A DNA stretch of 64,000 nucleotides from Mitsuokella sp047974105 (lineage in GTDB: Bacteria > Bacillota > Negativicutes > Selenomonadales > Selenomonadaceae). This document shows, in pieces, positions 24,848 to 33,807 of this stretch (positions are counted from its first letter, which is position 1; each line of letters opens with the position of its first letter). The position numbers and the translations under genes are program-made. The notes under the pieces were generated by a model. The model did no database searches. It was not told the DNA's origin and saw only the letters and a list, made by a program, of their open reading frames with translations. The stretch spans positions 14,400 through 78,399 of the forward strand of contig NZ_JBHYRS010000009.1 in assembly GCF_047974105.1 (NCBI RefSeq). The letters run 5' to 3'.

Positions 24848-26071
24848 TTAGCTGTTGCTGCCGCTGCTCGAATCCGAAGAGTTGGTCATCGTATCGTACG
24901 GCGTCGTATCTTCCTCGAACGAGAAGCCCATCTCGTCAGGCGTTACCATCGTCACAGCGAGGTCCTTGCCTTCTGTCAGGCTTGAGAGACCTTCGACAAT
25001 AACCGTGTCATTCGCAGAAAGGCCATCTTTGACGATGTAGTAGCTGCCGACCTGCTGGCCGAGTGTAACGGAACGAGCCTCCGACTTGCCGTCATCGCCG
25101 ACGACCATGACAAACGTTTTATCGAGCAGCTGCTGCACGGCGCGCTGCGGCACAAGAATGGCATTCGGCACCGTCTCGCCTGTCAGCCGAACGCGGGCGA
25201 ACATGCCCGGCAGCAGAAGACCATTTGGATTTGGGAACAGGGCTTTGATGCTCAGAGTACCCGTATTCTGCGCCAAAGCACGGTCCGCCTGCACGATTTT
25301 GCCATCGAGCGGATACATCGTGCCGTCCGAGAGTCTGACCGTTACATCGAGAGGGTCTCTGTCAGAACCGCTCTGCATCTGCTGGATATTGCGGAATTTC
25401 AGATATTCCGCCTCGGAAATGCTGAACTGAACGAAGACCGGGTCCACTGTACCGATGGTCACGAGGTTTGTATTGCCGGCCGTGGCAAACGTGCCGACAG
25501 CGACATCATCGACGGAAACCTGACCGGACATCGGCGCATAGATGACCGTATCATCGAGATCCTGCTGTGCCTTCTGCACGAGAGCCTGATTAGCGGCAGC
25601 TGCGGCCGAATAAGCGTTGACATTCGCCTGCTGCGTCGTAACGGTCTGCTCCGAAATGGCATCGGAATTCAAAAGTTCCTGATCGCGGTAGAGGTCAGTC
25701 TGGGCATTCGACAGCGTTGCCTGCGACTGGGCGAGATTTGCCTGAGCCTGCAGGACGGCCGACTCGTACTGGCGGGAATCGATGCGGTAGAGCGGCTGCC
25801 CTGCATCGACGTGTTCACCGCCGTGGAAATACTTCTCGACAATCTTGCCGGATACCTTTGACTGTACTTTGACCTCGTCCTTGCCGACGACCTGGCCAGC
25901 GTACTCACTGGTAATCGGCGCGTCCTGCTGCAGGACCTTCATGGCTTTGACCTGCGTTGCATTCGAGGCTGCCTGCTGTTTGCTTGAGCCGCAGCCGGCG
26001 AGCAGCACCGAAGCCGACAGCGCAAGCGTCAGCATGATTGCCAGCGGTTTCTTGTTCTTCGCAAAAAACAA
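24848..26071 (-). CDS. RND efflux membrane-fusion lipoprotein (AcrA family)
   Basis: 407 aa. Signal peptide with lipobox LLAGC, then lipoyl/barrel-sandwich halves (VQSKVSGKI, DTVIYAPMSGQV) separated by an alpha-hairpin rich in Gln/Ala (about residues 95-170), and beta-barrel and membrane-proximal domains. It bridges the RND pump and an outer-membrane channel. The first codon is TTG 26071 with AGGAGG seven bases upstream; the next ATG would cut the signal peptide. The C-terminal 25 residues are Ser/Thr/Asp-rich. It is 12 bp ahead of the pump gene and divergent from marR with two palindromes between. Confidence 0.95.
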   Translation of the reverse strand: MFFAKNKKPLAIMLTLALSASVLLAGCGSSKQQAASNATQVKAMKVLQQDAPITSEYAGQVVGKDEVKVQSKVSGKIVEKYFHGGEHVDAGQPLYRIDSRQYESAVLQAQANLAQSQATLSNAQTDLYRDQELLNSDAISEQTVTTQQANVNAYSAAAAANQALVQKAQQDLDDTVIYAPMSGQVSVDDVAVGTFATAGNTNLVTIGTVDPVFVQFSISEAEYLKFRNIQQMQSGSDRDPLDVTVRLSDGTMYPLDGKIVQADRALAQNTGTLSIKALFPNPNGLLLPGMFARVRLTGETVPNAILVPQRAVQQLLDKTFVMVVGDDGKSEARSVTLGQQVGSYYIVKDGLSANDTVIVEGLSSLTEGKDLAVTMVTPDEMGFSFEEDTTPYDTMTNSSDSSSGSNS

Positions 26072-26092
26072 AGAGATAACCTCCTTCTTTAC

Positions 26093-26108
26093 GGTATCCG
26101 TGGATACC
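26093..26108. repeat. 7-2-7 palindrome in the efflux operon leader
   Basis: GGTATCC-GT-GGATACC, perfect, lies about 20 bp upstream of the membrane-fusion gene start, just ahead of its ribosome site. Either a repressor site or an RNA hairpin. Confidence 0.45.
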
Positions 26109-26125
26109 CTTACTTCCCTTCTTTG

Positions 26126-26147
26126 ATAGTAAATAAATGTTTACTAT
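26126..26147. promoter_or_regulatory. Candidate MarR operator between marR and the RND operon
   Basis: ATAGTAAA-6 bp-TTTACTAT, a perfect 8-6-8 inverted repeat, sits around the expected transcription start of the efflux operon and between it and the divergent marR gene. Size and A/T-richness fit a MarR-type site. Confidence 0.55.
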
Positions 26148-26181
26148 TTCAGAATCTTATAGTATAGTATATTTGTGTAAA

Positions 26182-26187
26182 AGTCAA
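26182..26187 (-). promoter_or_regulatory. -35 element of the RND operon promoter
   Basis: Minus strand TTGACT (26187-26182) precedes A/T-rich repeats of TATACT/TATAAG that offer several -10 choices (26155-26171) just before the 8-6-8 palindrome. Confidence 0.45.
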
Positions 26188-26295
26188 GAAAAACAGTCTT
26201 ATAATACAAGGCTTTCATAGAAATTTAATTTGTATTTCCTCATCAATTTCTATACCATACCGAAATGCAACTCAAGTTACCAAAGGAGATTGAAT

Positions 26296-26751
26296 ATGTC
26301 CCCAGAGAATCCAGAAGCATCACAGGAAATTTCTGCTTCTTTTATCGAGACACTCGTGCTCATCCATCGAAAATTTTATCGCAATCTCGCTGTCCCTGTA
26401 CCTCTGAATCAGTTTGCCACGCTCATGACTCTGCGCCTTGAAAAAAACGCCAGTGTAACAGAAATTGGCAAGAATCTCCTGATATCCAAACAGCAGATGA
26501 GCAACATCTGTGAAAAACTGCTGCAGGCGGGCTTCATCAGCAAGAGACCGGACCCTGAGGACCGGCGCCGCACGCTGGTCTCATTGACCAAAGCCGGCGA
26601 AAAGCTCATCGACGACCAGAATGAAATTGTCCGCCGCAAATTTCTGCGCAGTCTCAGCAATCTCAGCACCGAGGAACAAAATGAGCTGCGCGACTCCATC
26701 GTCAACTTCAATCACTATGTCGAAAAAATGAACACCGCTCCGTCAAAATGA
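26296..26751 (+). CDS. MarR-family transcriptional regulator
   Basis: 151 aa winged-helix protein. The helix-turn-helix region VTEIGKNLLISKQQMSNICEKL is followed by the wing KRPDPEDRRRTLVSLTKAG, a standard MarR signature. It starts at ATG 26296 after AAAGGAG, although the frame is open from 26230. Divergent from the RND efflux operon, so it probably represses it and is relieved by a pump substrate; the palindrome at 26126-26147 is the likely site. Confidence 0.9.
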   Translation: MSPENPEASQEISASFIETLVLIHRKFYRNLAVPVPLNQFATLMTLRLEKNASVTEIGKNLLISKQQMSNICEKLLQAGFISKRPDPEDRRRTLVSLTKAGEKLIDDQNEIVRRKFLRSLSNLSTEEQNELRDSIVNFNHYVEKMNTAPSK

Positions 26752-26762
26752 ACAGCAATTAC

Positions 26763-26797
26763 AAAAGGCGCATCCTGCAAAAAGGGATGCGCCTTTT
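26763..26797. terminator. Bidirectional terminator between marR and the MBL hydrolase
   Basis: AAAAGGCGCATCC (26763-26775) pairs with GGATGCGCCTTTT (26785-26797), flanked by A/T runs. Confidence 0.92.
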
Positions 26798-26805
26798 ATT
26801 ATGCT

Positions 26806-27621
26806 TTACTTTTCATCGAGCGGGATGACATCGAGGTCATCTGGAACAAAGACATTGCCGTGGTAGTATTCCTTGGCTTCTGCCGTATAATCGTGCTTGC
26901 GTGTCGCAATGCTCTTGTCTTCCGTATGATAGAGGACGAGATTCTTGACGCCGAGTTTTTCCGCGAGCTCGCTGGCCTCCTTGACCGTCGAATGGTTCTT
27001 TTCATACGGTTTGAATTTGTCGCGGTCGCCGTATTTGCAGAACGCTTCGGCCAGCAGCCAGTCCGCGCCTTTGGCGTATTTTTCATCGTGCTCATTGTAC
27101 GGTTCATCGCCGAGGCAGGTAAAGCGCAGGCCGTCCTTGAAGCGGAGTTCATAGCCAAACTGCTTGGCCTTCGTCGAAAGGATGTCAAAAGCCGTGAGCT
27201 GGAGGTCCTCAAAATTGACTATGGAGCCGTCCTTGACTTCATGCAGGAAGATGCTCGTGCCCACGCGCGCAAAATCCTTTTTCTTCAGCGTCATTTTCGT
27301 CATGGTCAGCAACATGTCCTTAACGACATCGTGGCAGTAGATGTGGAATTCTCCCTGATACTTGCCCTTGTTCATGAGGTCCGCGACCTTGCGCATGACC
27401 CAGATGACGCCGAGTACATGGTCCGTGTGACCGTGCGTCACAAACATATGATGGCATTTCTGATAATCAAAGCCCGCGAGCTCGAGCTGCCGCAGGATGC
27501 CATTGCCGCCGCCCGCATCCGTCAGGAAATAATCGCCGTTGTCGAGTGTCAGGAAAAAACATGTATTGTAGCATTTCGTCACCATGGCATTGCCTGTGCC
27601 AAGCATCGTAAGTTTTCGCAT
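26806..27621 (-). CDS. Metallo-beta-lactamase-fold hydrolase, RNase Z-like
   Basis: 271 aa. MLGTGNA at the N terminus, the zinc motif THGHTDHVLG, FTCLGDEPYNE and a C-terminal LVLYHTED give the MBL-fold ligand set. The layout resembles the RNase Z/ElaC branch, but the exosite arm typical of tRNase Z is not evident, so a tRNA 3'-processing role is not claimed. Single gene between two terminators. Confidence 0.82.
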   Translation of the reverse strand: MRKLTMLGTGNAMVTKCYNTCFFLTLDNGDYFLTDAGGGNGILRQLELAGFDYQKCHHMFVTHGHTDHVLGVIWVMRKVADLMNKGKYQGEFHIYCHDVVKDMLLTMTKMTLKKKDFARVGTSIFLHEVKDGSIVNFEDLQLTAFDILSTKAKQFGYELRFKDGLRFTCLGDEPYNEHDEKYAKGADWLLAEAFCKYGDRDKFKPYEKNHSTVKEASELAEKLGVKNLVLYHTEDKSIATRKHDYTAEAKEYYHGNVFVPDDLDVIPLDEK

Positions 27622-27655
27622 ATTTTACTGCCTCCTATCCATATATCTTCTTTCA

Positions 27656-27689
27656 TTATAAAACAAGGGCACCGACATTGTCAGCACCC
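27656..27689 (-). terminator. Terminator of the fab-rnc operon
   Basis: On the minus strand GGGTGCTGAC pairs with GTCGGTGCCC (10 bp with three G-U pairs, 27689-27667), followed by TTGTTTTATAATG. The G-U pairs mean it works only in this orientation. Confidence 0.7.
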
Positions 27690-27722
27690 CTGCTTTATTA
27701 TAATCGATATTTAAAGGCTTTT

Positions 27723-28454
27723 TCAGCGTTTTCTTTTTGTATGCGGCGCAATCTTCTCAAGAGCCACGCGCGCGGCATGCTGTTCCGCTTCTTTTTTGCT
27801 GCGGCCCGTGCCTTCGCCCATGACTTTGCCCGTCACGCACACGCGGAACGTGAATTCCTTGGCATGGTCGGGGCCCGACTCGGAGACGAGCTCATAATCG
27901 ATGCTCTGCCCTTCCTTGCGAAAGACAATTTCCTGCAGGATGGTCTTGTAATCCTTGAGGATGGCACCATGCTCGGCCTTGTCAAATTCGCCGCTGAGCT
28001 GGCGCACGACATAGGCCTGCGCCGTTTCCCAGCCCTGGTCGAGATAAACAGCACCAATGACAGCCTCGAAGACGTCTTCAAGATTCGTCTGACGCGTGCG
28101 GCCGCCGCCCATTTCCTCGCCGCGTCCGAGCAGAAGATAATCGCCAAGATGCAGATTTGAAGCGAGCGCCGCCAGCGTCATCGAGCAGACGATGCTCGCG
28201 CGCGTCTTTGTCAGTTCCCCTTCGGGCATTTCCGGAAAGTGCTCATAAAGATAAGTGCTGGAGGCAAGCTCCAGCACAGCATCTCCTAAAAATTCGAGAC
28301 GTTCATTATGGGCAGTGTTCCGCTTTGCTTCATTGGCATACGAAGTATGCGTCAAAGCCTGGTCGAGGAGTCCGAGGTCATGGAATTCCACACCGAGGCG
28401 CTTTGAGAGCTCTAAAAGCTCCTGACGGCGCCCTTCCTTCAGAACAGTTCCCAT
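27723..28454 (-). CDS. rnc: Ribonuclease III
   Basis: 243 aa. The RNase III signature NERLEFLGDAVL and the second catalytic region EDVFEAVIGAVYLDQGW occupy the first 150 residues; a double-stranded RNA-binding domain with GEGTGRSKKEAEQHAARVAL ends the protein. It matures rRNA and cuts structured RNAs. Its ATG is five bases after the fabF stop, with the ribosome site inside fabF, so it is co-translated with the fatty-acid genes, a common Firmicute linkage. Confidence 0.97.
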   Translation of the reverse strand: MGTVLKEGRRQELLELSKRLGVEFHDLGLLDQALTHTSYANEAKRNTAHNERLEFLGDAVLELASSTYLYEHFPEMPEGELTKTRASIVCSMTLAALASNLHLGDYLLLGRGEEMGGGRTRQTNLEDVFEAVIGAVYLDQGWETAQAYVVRQLSGEFDKAEHGAILKDYKTILQEIVFRKEGQSIDYELVSESGPDHAKEFTFRVCVTGKVMGEGTGRSKKEAEQHAARVALEKIAPHTKRKR

Positions 28455-28459
28455 GACGA

Positions 28460-29704
28460 TTACTCCGTGAATTTCTTCATGACAATGCAGGCATTGTGAC
28501 CGCCAAAACCGAAGTTGTTCGAGATAGCGGCACGGACCTTCTTGGCACGCGCCTTGTTCGGTACATAGTCGAGGTCAAGGCCTTCATCCGGCGTCTCGTA
28601 GTTGATCGTCGGCGGCATCATGTCGTTTTCGATCGTCAGAGCCGTAGCGACAGCTTCAATGCCGCCGGCAGCACCTAAAAGATGGCCCGTCATCGACTTG
28701 ATCGAAGAAACGGAAACATCCTTGGCATGTTCGCCCCAGACCGACTTGATGGCGAGGGATTCGCCTTCATCGTTGAGGTGCGTCGACGTGCCATGGGCAT
28801 TGACATAATCGATATCGGCAGGCGTCAGGCCGGCGTCATCAATGGCCAGCTGCATGCATTTGGCCTGATACTCGCCGCCCGGAGCCGGGCTCGTCATATG
28901 ATAAGCATCGGAGTTTGCACCGTAGCCGACGAGTTCAGCATAGATATGAGCACCGCGTGCCTTGGCATGCTCGAGGCTCTCGAGGATGACGAGGCCGGCG
29001 CCTTCGCCCATAACAAAGCCGCTGCGGTTCTTATCGAACGGACGCGAAGCATGAGCCGGGTCGTCGTTGTGGTCCATGCAGAGTGCCTTCATGGCAGCAA
29101 AGCCGGCAACGGCAGCCTGACTGATGGCCGCTTCCGTGCCGCCTGCTACCATGACGTCAGCCTTGCCTTCCTGAATCACGCGGAACGCATCGCCGATGCA
29201 GTTCGTGCCCGTTGCACAGGCCGTGACCACGCAGGAGGAAGGGCCATGAAGTTTAAAGGTGATGGCCACCTGACCGGCTGCGAGGTTCGCAATCATCATC
29301 GGGATGAAGAAGGGGCTGATGCGGTTTGGTCCCTTTTCGAAGAGTTTCTTATACTGAGCATGCATCGTCTCGATGCCGCCAATGCCGGCGCCGATATACG
29401 TGCCGATGCGGTCGCAGTCTTCCTTTTCCAGGTCGAGCTTCGCATCCTCGATGGCCATCTTGGCTGCTGCCACAGCGAACTGGGCATAGCGGTCCATGCG
29501 TTTGGACTCTTTTTTGTCGATGTACGCCGTCGGATCGAAATCCTTGACCTCACCGGCAATCTTGGCATGGTATTCCGACGCATCGAAACGGGTGATCATA
29601 CCAATACCGTTTTTGCCTTCCATCAGGCCTTCCCAGAATGCGTCCTTACCGATACCGATTGGGGTGATGGCCCCCAGGCCCGTAATTACTACGCGTTTAC
29701 TCAA
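28460..29704 (-). CDS. fabF: 3-oxoacyl-ACP synthase II
   Basis: 414 aa KAS II. The active-site Cys is in VTACATGTN, with the two His in NAHGTSTHLND and SIKSMTGHLLGAAG. FabF elongates acyl-ACP with malonyl-ACP and supports unsaturated and long chains. Start is a TTG at 29704 after GGGGAG. It is the eighth fab-cluster gene after acpP and the flavin oxidoreductase, and is followed by rnc. Confidence 0.97.
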   Translation of the reverse strand: MSKRVVITGLGAITPIGIGKDAFWEGLMEGKNGIGMITRFDASEYHAKIAGEVKDFDPTAYIDKKESKRMDRYAQFAVAAAKMAIEDAKLDLEKEDCDRIGTYIGAGIGGIETMHAQYKKLFEKGPNRISPFFIPMMIANLAAGQVAITFKLHGPSSCVVTACATGTNCIGDAFRVIQEGKADVMVAGGTEAAISQAAVAGFAAMKALCMDHNDDPAHASRPFDKNRSGFVMGEGAGLVILESLEHAKARGAHIYAELVGYGANSDAYHMTSPAPGGEYQAKCMQLAIDDAGLTPADIDYVNAHGTSTHLNDEGESLAIKSVWGEHAKDVSVSSIKSMTGHLLGAAGGIEAVATALTIENDMMPPTINYETPDEGLDLDYVPNKARAKKVRAAISNNFGFGGHNACIVMKKFTE

Positions 29705-29768
29705 AACAATGACTCCCCTCTAATGTACTTTTGTACTTTCCCAAGGCCGCCTTAGCGGCACTTGAAAA

Positions 29769-30713
29769 TCAGTTCGCAGCTTCTGCTTCTTTCTTGAGTT
29801 GCTCAAAAATCTCGTGGACCGACATAATCTTGTCGATGCGAGGCATATATTCCCCCGTGAAGACAAGTCCCGTTTCCACATCGCCCTGCTGTGCGCGAAT
29901 CAGCGCGCGGATGATGCAGAAATTATGCTTGCAGGCCTTAAGGCACGCATCGCAGGTCTTCGGCGGTACAGGGCCTTCAAGGACTCTGGCCGAGAACGGC
30001 GTGCGCACAGCACGGCCCGGCAGGCCGACAGGACTGTGAATGACGACGATATCTTCCGGTTTCGATTTCAAATAGTATTCCTTAAGGGCCGGTGCTGCAT
30101 TCGATTCCTCAGAAGCGGCAAAACGCGAACCCATCTGGACGCCCGCTGCGCCCATCTTTATCAAATCAACGATGTCCTGGCCATGGAGGACGCCGCCGGC
30201 CGCAATGACCGGGATTTTGACAGCCGCGCTGACATCTGAGATAAGGTCACGTACAGACGTGTTCGTGCCCAGATGACCGCCGGCTTCCTTGCCCTCGAGT
30301 ACAATAGCTGCTGCGCCAAGACGCTCTGATATTTTCGCTAATTTTACAGAAGAAACGATCGGAACAATCGGAGTTCCGGATTCCTTGCCAAGGCCAAACA
30401 TATCACGTGAAAAGCCTGCACCTGCTACAACGAGATCGATGCCTTCATCGATGGCCGTCTTGACAATGCCTGCAAAGTCACGGGCTGCAACCATGATGTT
30501 GATGCCGATGATACCAGATGTGAGCGAACGTGCGAGCCTGATTTCATAACGCAGTTCGTCGTGGCTCATACCTGATGCAGCAATGAGGCCGATACCGCCC
30601 TCGTTCGCAACAGCTGCAGCCAGACGGGCCGTTGACAAGCGGATTGCCATACCACCCTGCTGGATTGGTACGCGTGCAATCTTGTTGCCAATCTTAAGCT
30701 CTGGAAGTTTCAA
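29769..30713 (-). CDS. FabK/nitronate monooxygenase-family FMN oxidoreductase with Cys cluster
   Basis: 314 aa. The TIM-barrel flavin motifs IQQGGMAIRLS, GINIMVAARDF, GKEAGGHLG and IAAGGVLHG place it in the nitronate monooxygenase/FabK superfamily. Unlike the true FabK-like gene at 32856 it ends with a Cys-rich segment (C-D-A-C-x3-C-x4-C), which might hold a metal or Fe-S cluster. Start is a TTG at 30713 with GGAGG seven bases upstream, although the frame reaches 30794. Sitting between acpP and fabF suggests a role in fatty-acid metabolism, but neither substrate nor reaction is known. Confidence 0.82.
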   Translation of the reverse strand: MKLPELKIGNKIARVPIQQGGMAIRLSTARLAAAVANEGGIGLIAASGMSHDELRYEIRLARSLTSGIIGINIMVAARDFAGIVKTAIDEGIDLVVAGAGFSRDMFGLGKESGTPIVPIVSSVKLAKISERLGAAAIVLEGKEAGGHLGTNTSVRDLISDVSAAVKIPVIAAGGVLHGQDIVDLIKMGAAGVQMGSRFAASEESNAAPALKEYYLKSKPEDIVVIHSPVGLPGRAVRTPFSARVLEGPVPPKTCDACLKACKHNFCIIRALIRAQQGDVETGLVFTGEYMPRIDKIMSVHEIFEQLKKEAEAAN

Positions 30714-30796
30714 TGTTACTCCTCCAATCATTTTACCTCTTAAGAAAATCCCGCGAAGGAACTTCACGGGATTCTCAAAAGGTAAGACGCTCAATC

Positions 30797-31033
30797 TTAT
30801 TTGTCCTTGTGCTGGTCAATGTAGGTAACTACATCCTGAACGGTCTTGATCTTCTCAGCAGCCTCATCCGGAATCTCAATGTTGAATTCCTCTTCGAAAG
30901 CCATGATCAGCTCAACGATATCCAGGGAATCAGCGCCCAAATCATCGATGAAGGTAGAATCGATTGCGACCTCGTCCGGCTCAACGCCAAGCTGCTCAAC
31001 AACGATATCTCTAACTTTTTCAAAAGTCGACAT
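30797..31033 (-). CDS. acpP: Acyl carrier protein
   Basis: 78 aa, acidic, with the phosphopantetheine attachment Ser in GADSLDIVELIMA. It carries growing acyl chains between the Fab enzymes and PlsX. An AGGAGG ribosome site precedes the ATG. It lies between fabG and the flavin oxidoreductase in the fab cluster, the usual position. Confidence 0.98.
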   Translation of the reverse strand: MSTFEKVRDIVVEQLGVEPDEVAIDSTFIDDLGADSLDIVELIMAFEEEFNIEIPDEAAEKIKTVQDVVTYIDQHKDK

Positions 31034-31073
31034 GAAGTTTCACCTCCTTAAATTAGTATCCTATATAGTTATA

Positions 31074-31817
31074 TCACATAACCATGCCGCCGTCTACATT
31101 AACGACCTGACCGGTGATATAAGATGCACAGTCTGATACGAGGAAAAGTACGGCATTTGCTACATCTTCCGGACGTCCCATCTTTTTCATCGGGATTTCC
31201 TGAACCATAGCCTCTTTGACTTTATCCGGCAGGACAGCCGTCATATCCGTATCGATAAAGCCCGGTGCGACCATATTGACCGTGACACCGCGGGCAGCGA
31301 GCTCCTTGGCTGCGGATTTCGAAAAGCCGAGCACGCCGGCCTTAGAAGCCGCATAGTTCGTCTGTCCGGCATTGCCGATGAGTCCGACAACCGAGCTCAT
31401 ATTGACGATGCGGCCGCTGCGCTTCTTCATCATGATCTTGGCTGCTGCCTTCGTGCAGTAGAACACGCCCTTGAGGTTCGTATCAATGACAGCTTCAAAA
31501 TCTTCGTCCTTCATGCGCAGAAGCAGTCCGTCACGCGTGATGCCCGCATTGTTGACGAGAATATCAATCGTGCCAAATGCTTCGATGACCTTGGCAAACA
31601 TCGCTTCAACAGCAGCGGCATCTGCTACATTGGCCTGCACGAGGATGGCCTCGCCGCCATTTTCCTCAATCTTGCTCTTGACTTCCTCAGCGGCCTTCTG
31701 ATTGCCGGCAAAATTAATGGCAATCTTTGCGCCCTCAGACGCCAGGCGGAGAGCAATGGCACGGCCGATGCCGCGCGATGCCCCCGTTACCAGAGCAACC
31801 TTTCCATCTAAAAGCAT
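31074..31817 (-). CDS. fabG: 3-oxoacyl-ACP reductase
   Basis: 247 aa short-chain dehydrogenase. NADPH-binding TGASRGIG, the N-N-A-G motif (LVNNAGIT), catalytic Ser and YAASK (YxxxK) and C-terminal DGGMVM mark FabG, which reduces 3-oxoacyl-ACP to 3-hydroxyacyl-ACP. ATG is one base past the fabD stop, so the two are coupled. Confidence 0.97.
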   Translation of the reverse strand: MLLDGKVALVTGASRGIGRAIALRLASEGAKIAINFAGNQKAAEEVKSKIEENGGEAILVQANVADAAAVEAMFAKVIEAFGTIDILVNNAGITRDGLLLRMKDEDFEAVIDTNLKGVFYCTKAAAKIMMKKRSGRIVNMSSVVGLIGNAGQTNYAASKAGVLGFSKSAAKELAARGVTVNMVAPGFIDTDMTAVLPDKVKEAMVQEIPMKKMGRPEDVANAVLFLVSDCASYITGQVVNVDGGMVM

Positions 31818-31818
31818 A

Positions 31819-32763
31819 TTAGCGAACCTCCTTCAAATAGTCAAGCGTTTTTTGCAGACTTTCCAGATTTTCGACATTGAGGCTCTTGAGCGAGCGGTCA
31901 ATGCGGCGGTTGAAACCGCAGAGCGTTCTGCCAGGGCCAGCCTCGACAAAGGTATCGGCGCCAAATTCCTTCATCGTATTGACGCAGGCAATCCAGCGGA
32001 CCGGATGGTCAGCCTGTGCCACAAGATTCTGCTTGATTTCTTCTGCACTCGTCTCCAGTTTGCCCGTATAATTTGAAACGACAGGGAAAGCAGCATCGCG
32101 GATTTCGACTTGATCAAGTTCAGCGGCCAGTTTTTCAGCTGCCGGCTTCATCAGTGTCGAATGGAATGGTGCCGAGACAGGCAGAACAACAGCTTTTTTC
32201 GCACCTGCGGCCTTGAGTTCCTCTACAGCCTTCTCAACGCCCTTTGTCGTGCCGGCAATGACCGTCTGACCTGGGCAGTTGAAATTAACCGGCTGTACAT
32301 CGCCGGCTTCCTTCGCCGCTTTTTCGCAGGCAGCGGCAATCGTCTCGTCGTCAAGACCGATAATGGCAGCCATGCCGCCCTCACCTACAGGCACTGCCTC
32401 CTGCATGTACTGGCCGCGTTTATGGACGAGTACGACGGCATCGCGGAACGAAAGGACACCAGCTGCGACAAGAGCCGAATATTCACCGAGGCTGTGACCG
32501 CCGGCAACATCTGGCTGTATGCCATGTTCCTTGAGAATCTCATTGACAACGACACTGACCGTCAGGATTGCCGGCTGCGTGTTGGCCGTGAGCTTCAGGT
32601 CATCAGCCGGCCCTTCAAAGCACATATCCTTGATGGAATAGCCGAGTGCCTCATCCGCTTCAGCAAAAATTTTTTTGGCAGCATCATATTTGTCGAAGAG
32701 ATCTTTGCCCATGCCAACAGCCTGAGCACCCTGACCTGGAAATACGAATGCGAGTTTATTCAC
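31819..32763 (-). CDS. fabD: Malonyl-CoA:ACP transacylase
   Basis: 314 aa. Catalytic Ser in GGHSLGEYSAL, Arg in RGQYMQEAVP and His in SAPFHSTLM. It loads malonate onto ACP. The start is GTG 32763 with GGGGGG nine bases before it. A 92-bp gap separates it from fabK, the only sizeable gap in this part of the cluster, so a second promoter could lie there. Confidence 0.97.
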   Translation of the reverse strand: MNKLAFVFPGQGAQAVGMGKDLFDKYDAAKKIFAEADEALGYSIKDMCFEGPADDLKLTANTQPAILTVSVVVNEILKEHGIQPDVAGGHSLGEYSALVAAGVLSFRDAVVLVHKRGQYMQEAVPVGEGGMAAIIGLDDETIAAACEKAAKEAGDVQPVNFNCPGQTVIAGTTKGVEKAVEELKAAGAKKAVVLPVSAPFHSTLMKPAAEKLAAELDQVEIRDAAFPVVSNYTGKLETSAEEIKQNLVAQADHPVRWIACVNTMKEFGADTFVEAGPGRTLCGFNRRIDRSLKSLNVENLESLQKTLDYLKEVR

Positions 32764-32855
32764 GTTGCACTACCCCCCTGATTGTTTTTCTTCTATATAT
32801 TGACAAACGCATCTGTGTTACAGAATAGCAGAATGATTTCTATTATAATATGAGA

Positions 32856-33803
32856 TTATTTACAGTCGTCCTGAATAGTCTGGATGACGCCCGGCAGGCC
32901 ATTCACAATATCTTCGATGATCGTCTTGACCGGCTTGATGTCATTGAGCATGCCAGAGATCTCGCCGATCATGACGGAGCCGTTCTCGACATCGCCCTCG
33001 TGCGTAGCACGGTGCAGGGAGCCCACACCGAGCTTCTCGAGTTCTTCTGCCGGTGCCCCTGCTGCTTCCATTTCCTGATATTTGCGCGTGAGCTTGTTGT
33101 GGAGCACGCGTGCCGGATGACCGAGCGTACGGCCCGTAACAACCGTCGAACGGTCTTTGGCCTTGAGGACCATCTTCTTGTAGTTCGGATGCGCGATGCA
33201 TTCCTCGCTCATGACAAAGCGCGAGCCCATCTGAACGGCCTGTGCGCCGAGGGCAAAAGCCGCTGCCATGCCGCGCGAATCGGCAATGCCGCCAGCGCCA
33301 ATGACCGGCACATCGACAGCATCGACAATCTGCGGCACGAGTGCCATCGTCGTGATTTCACCGATATGACCGCCCGACTCCGTGCCCTCTGCGATGACGG
33401 CATCAACGCCGCCCCGCACGAGACGTTTTGCGAGAGCCACAGAGGCAACGACAGGAATGACTTTCGTGCCAATCTCTTTAAGAGCCGGCACATACTCGCC
33501 CGGATTGCCTGCACCGGTCGTGACGACCGGTACCTTCTCCTCGAGTACGACCTGCATGACTTCCTTGACATACGGGCTCATGAGCATGACATTGACACCA
33601 AACGGCTTATCCGTCCAGCCCTTGCATTTCTGGATTTCAGCGCGCAGAATTTCAGGCGGCATATGACCGGCACCAATGATGCCGAGGCCTCCGGCATTCG
33701 AAACAGCCGAAGCAAGTTCAGCCGTGCCAATCCATGCCATACCGCCCTGGAAAATCGGATACTTTATGTTGAGTAATTTACAGATTGCATTGTTTTCAAA
33801 CAT
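32856..33803 (-). CDS. fabK: Enoyl-ACP reductase II, FabK type
   Basis: 315 aa FMN protein. IKYPIFQGGMAWIG, GAGNPGEYV, EGTESGGHIGE and IGAGGIADSRG match FabK, the flavoprotein enoyl-ACP reductase of many Firmicutes. It completes each elongation round by reducing trans-2-enoyl-ACP. Ribosome site AGGAGG; four bases after the fabH stop. No fabI or fabV is in the window, so this is the likely enoyl reductase. Confidence 0.93.
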   Translation of the reverse strand: MFENNAICKLLNIKYPIFQGGMAWIGTAELASAVSNAGGLGIIGAGHMPPEILRAEIQKCKGWTDKPFGVNVMLMSPYVKEVMQVVLEEKVPVVTTGAGNPGEYVPALKEIGTKVIPVVASVALAKRLVRGGVDAVIAEGTESGGHIGEITTMALVPQIVDAVDVPVIGAGGIADSRGMAAAFALGAQAVQMGSRFVMSEECIAHPNYKKMVLKAKDRSTVVTGRTLGHPARVLHNKLTRKYQEMEAAGAPAEELEKLGVGSLHRATHEGDVENGSVMIGEISGMLNDIKPVKTIIEDIVNGLPGVIQTIQDDCK

Positions 33804-33807
33804 CAGA

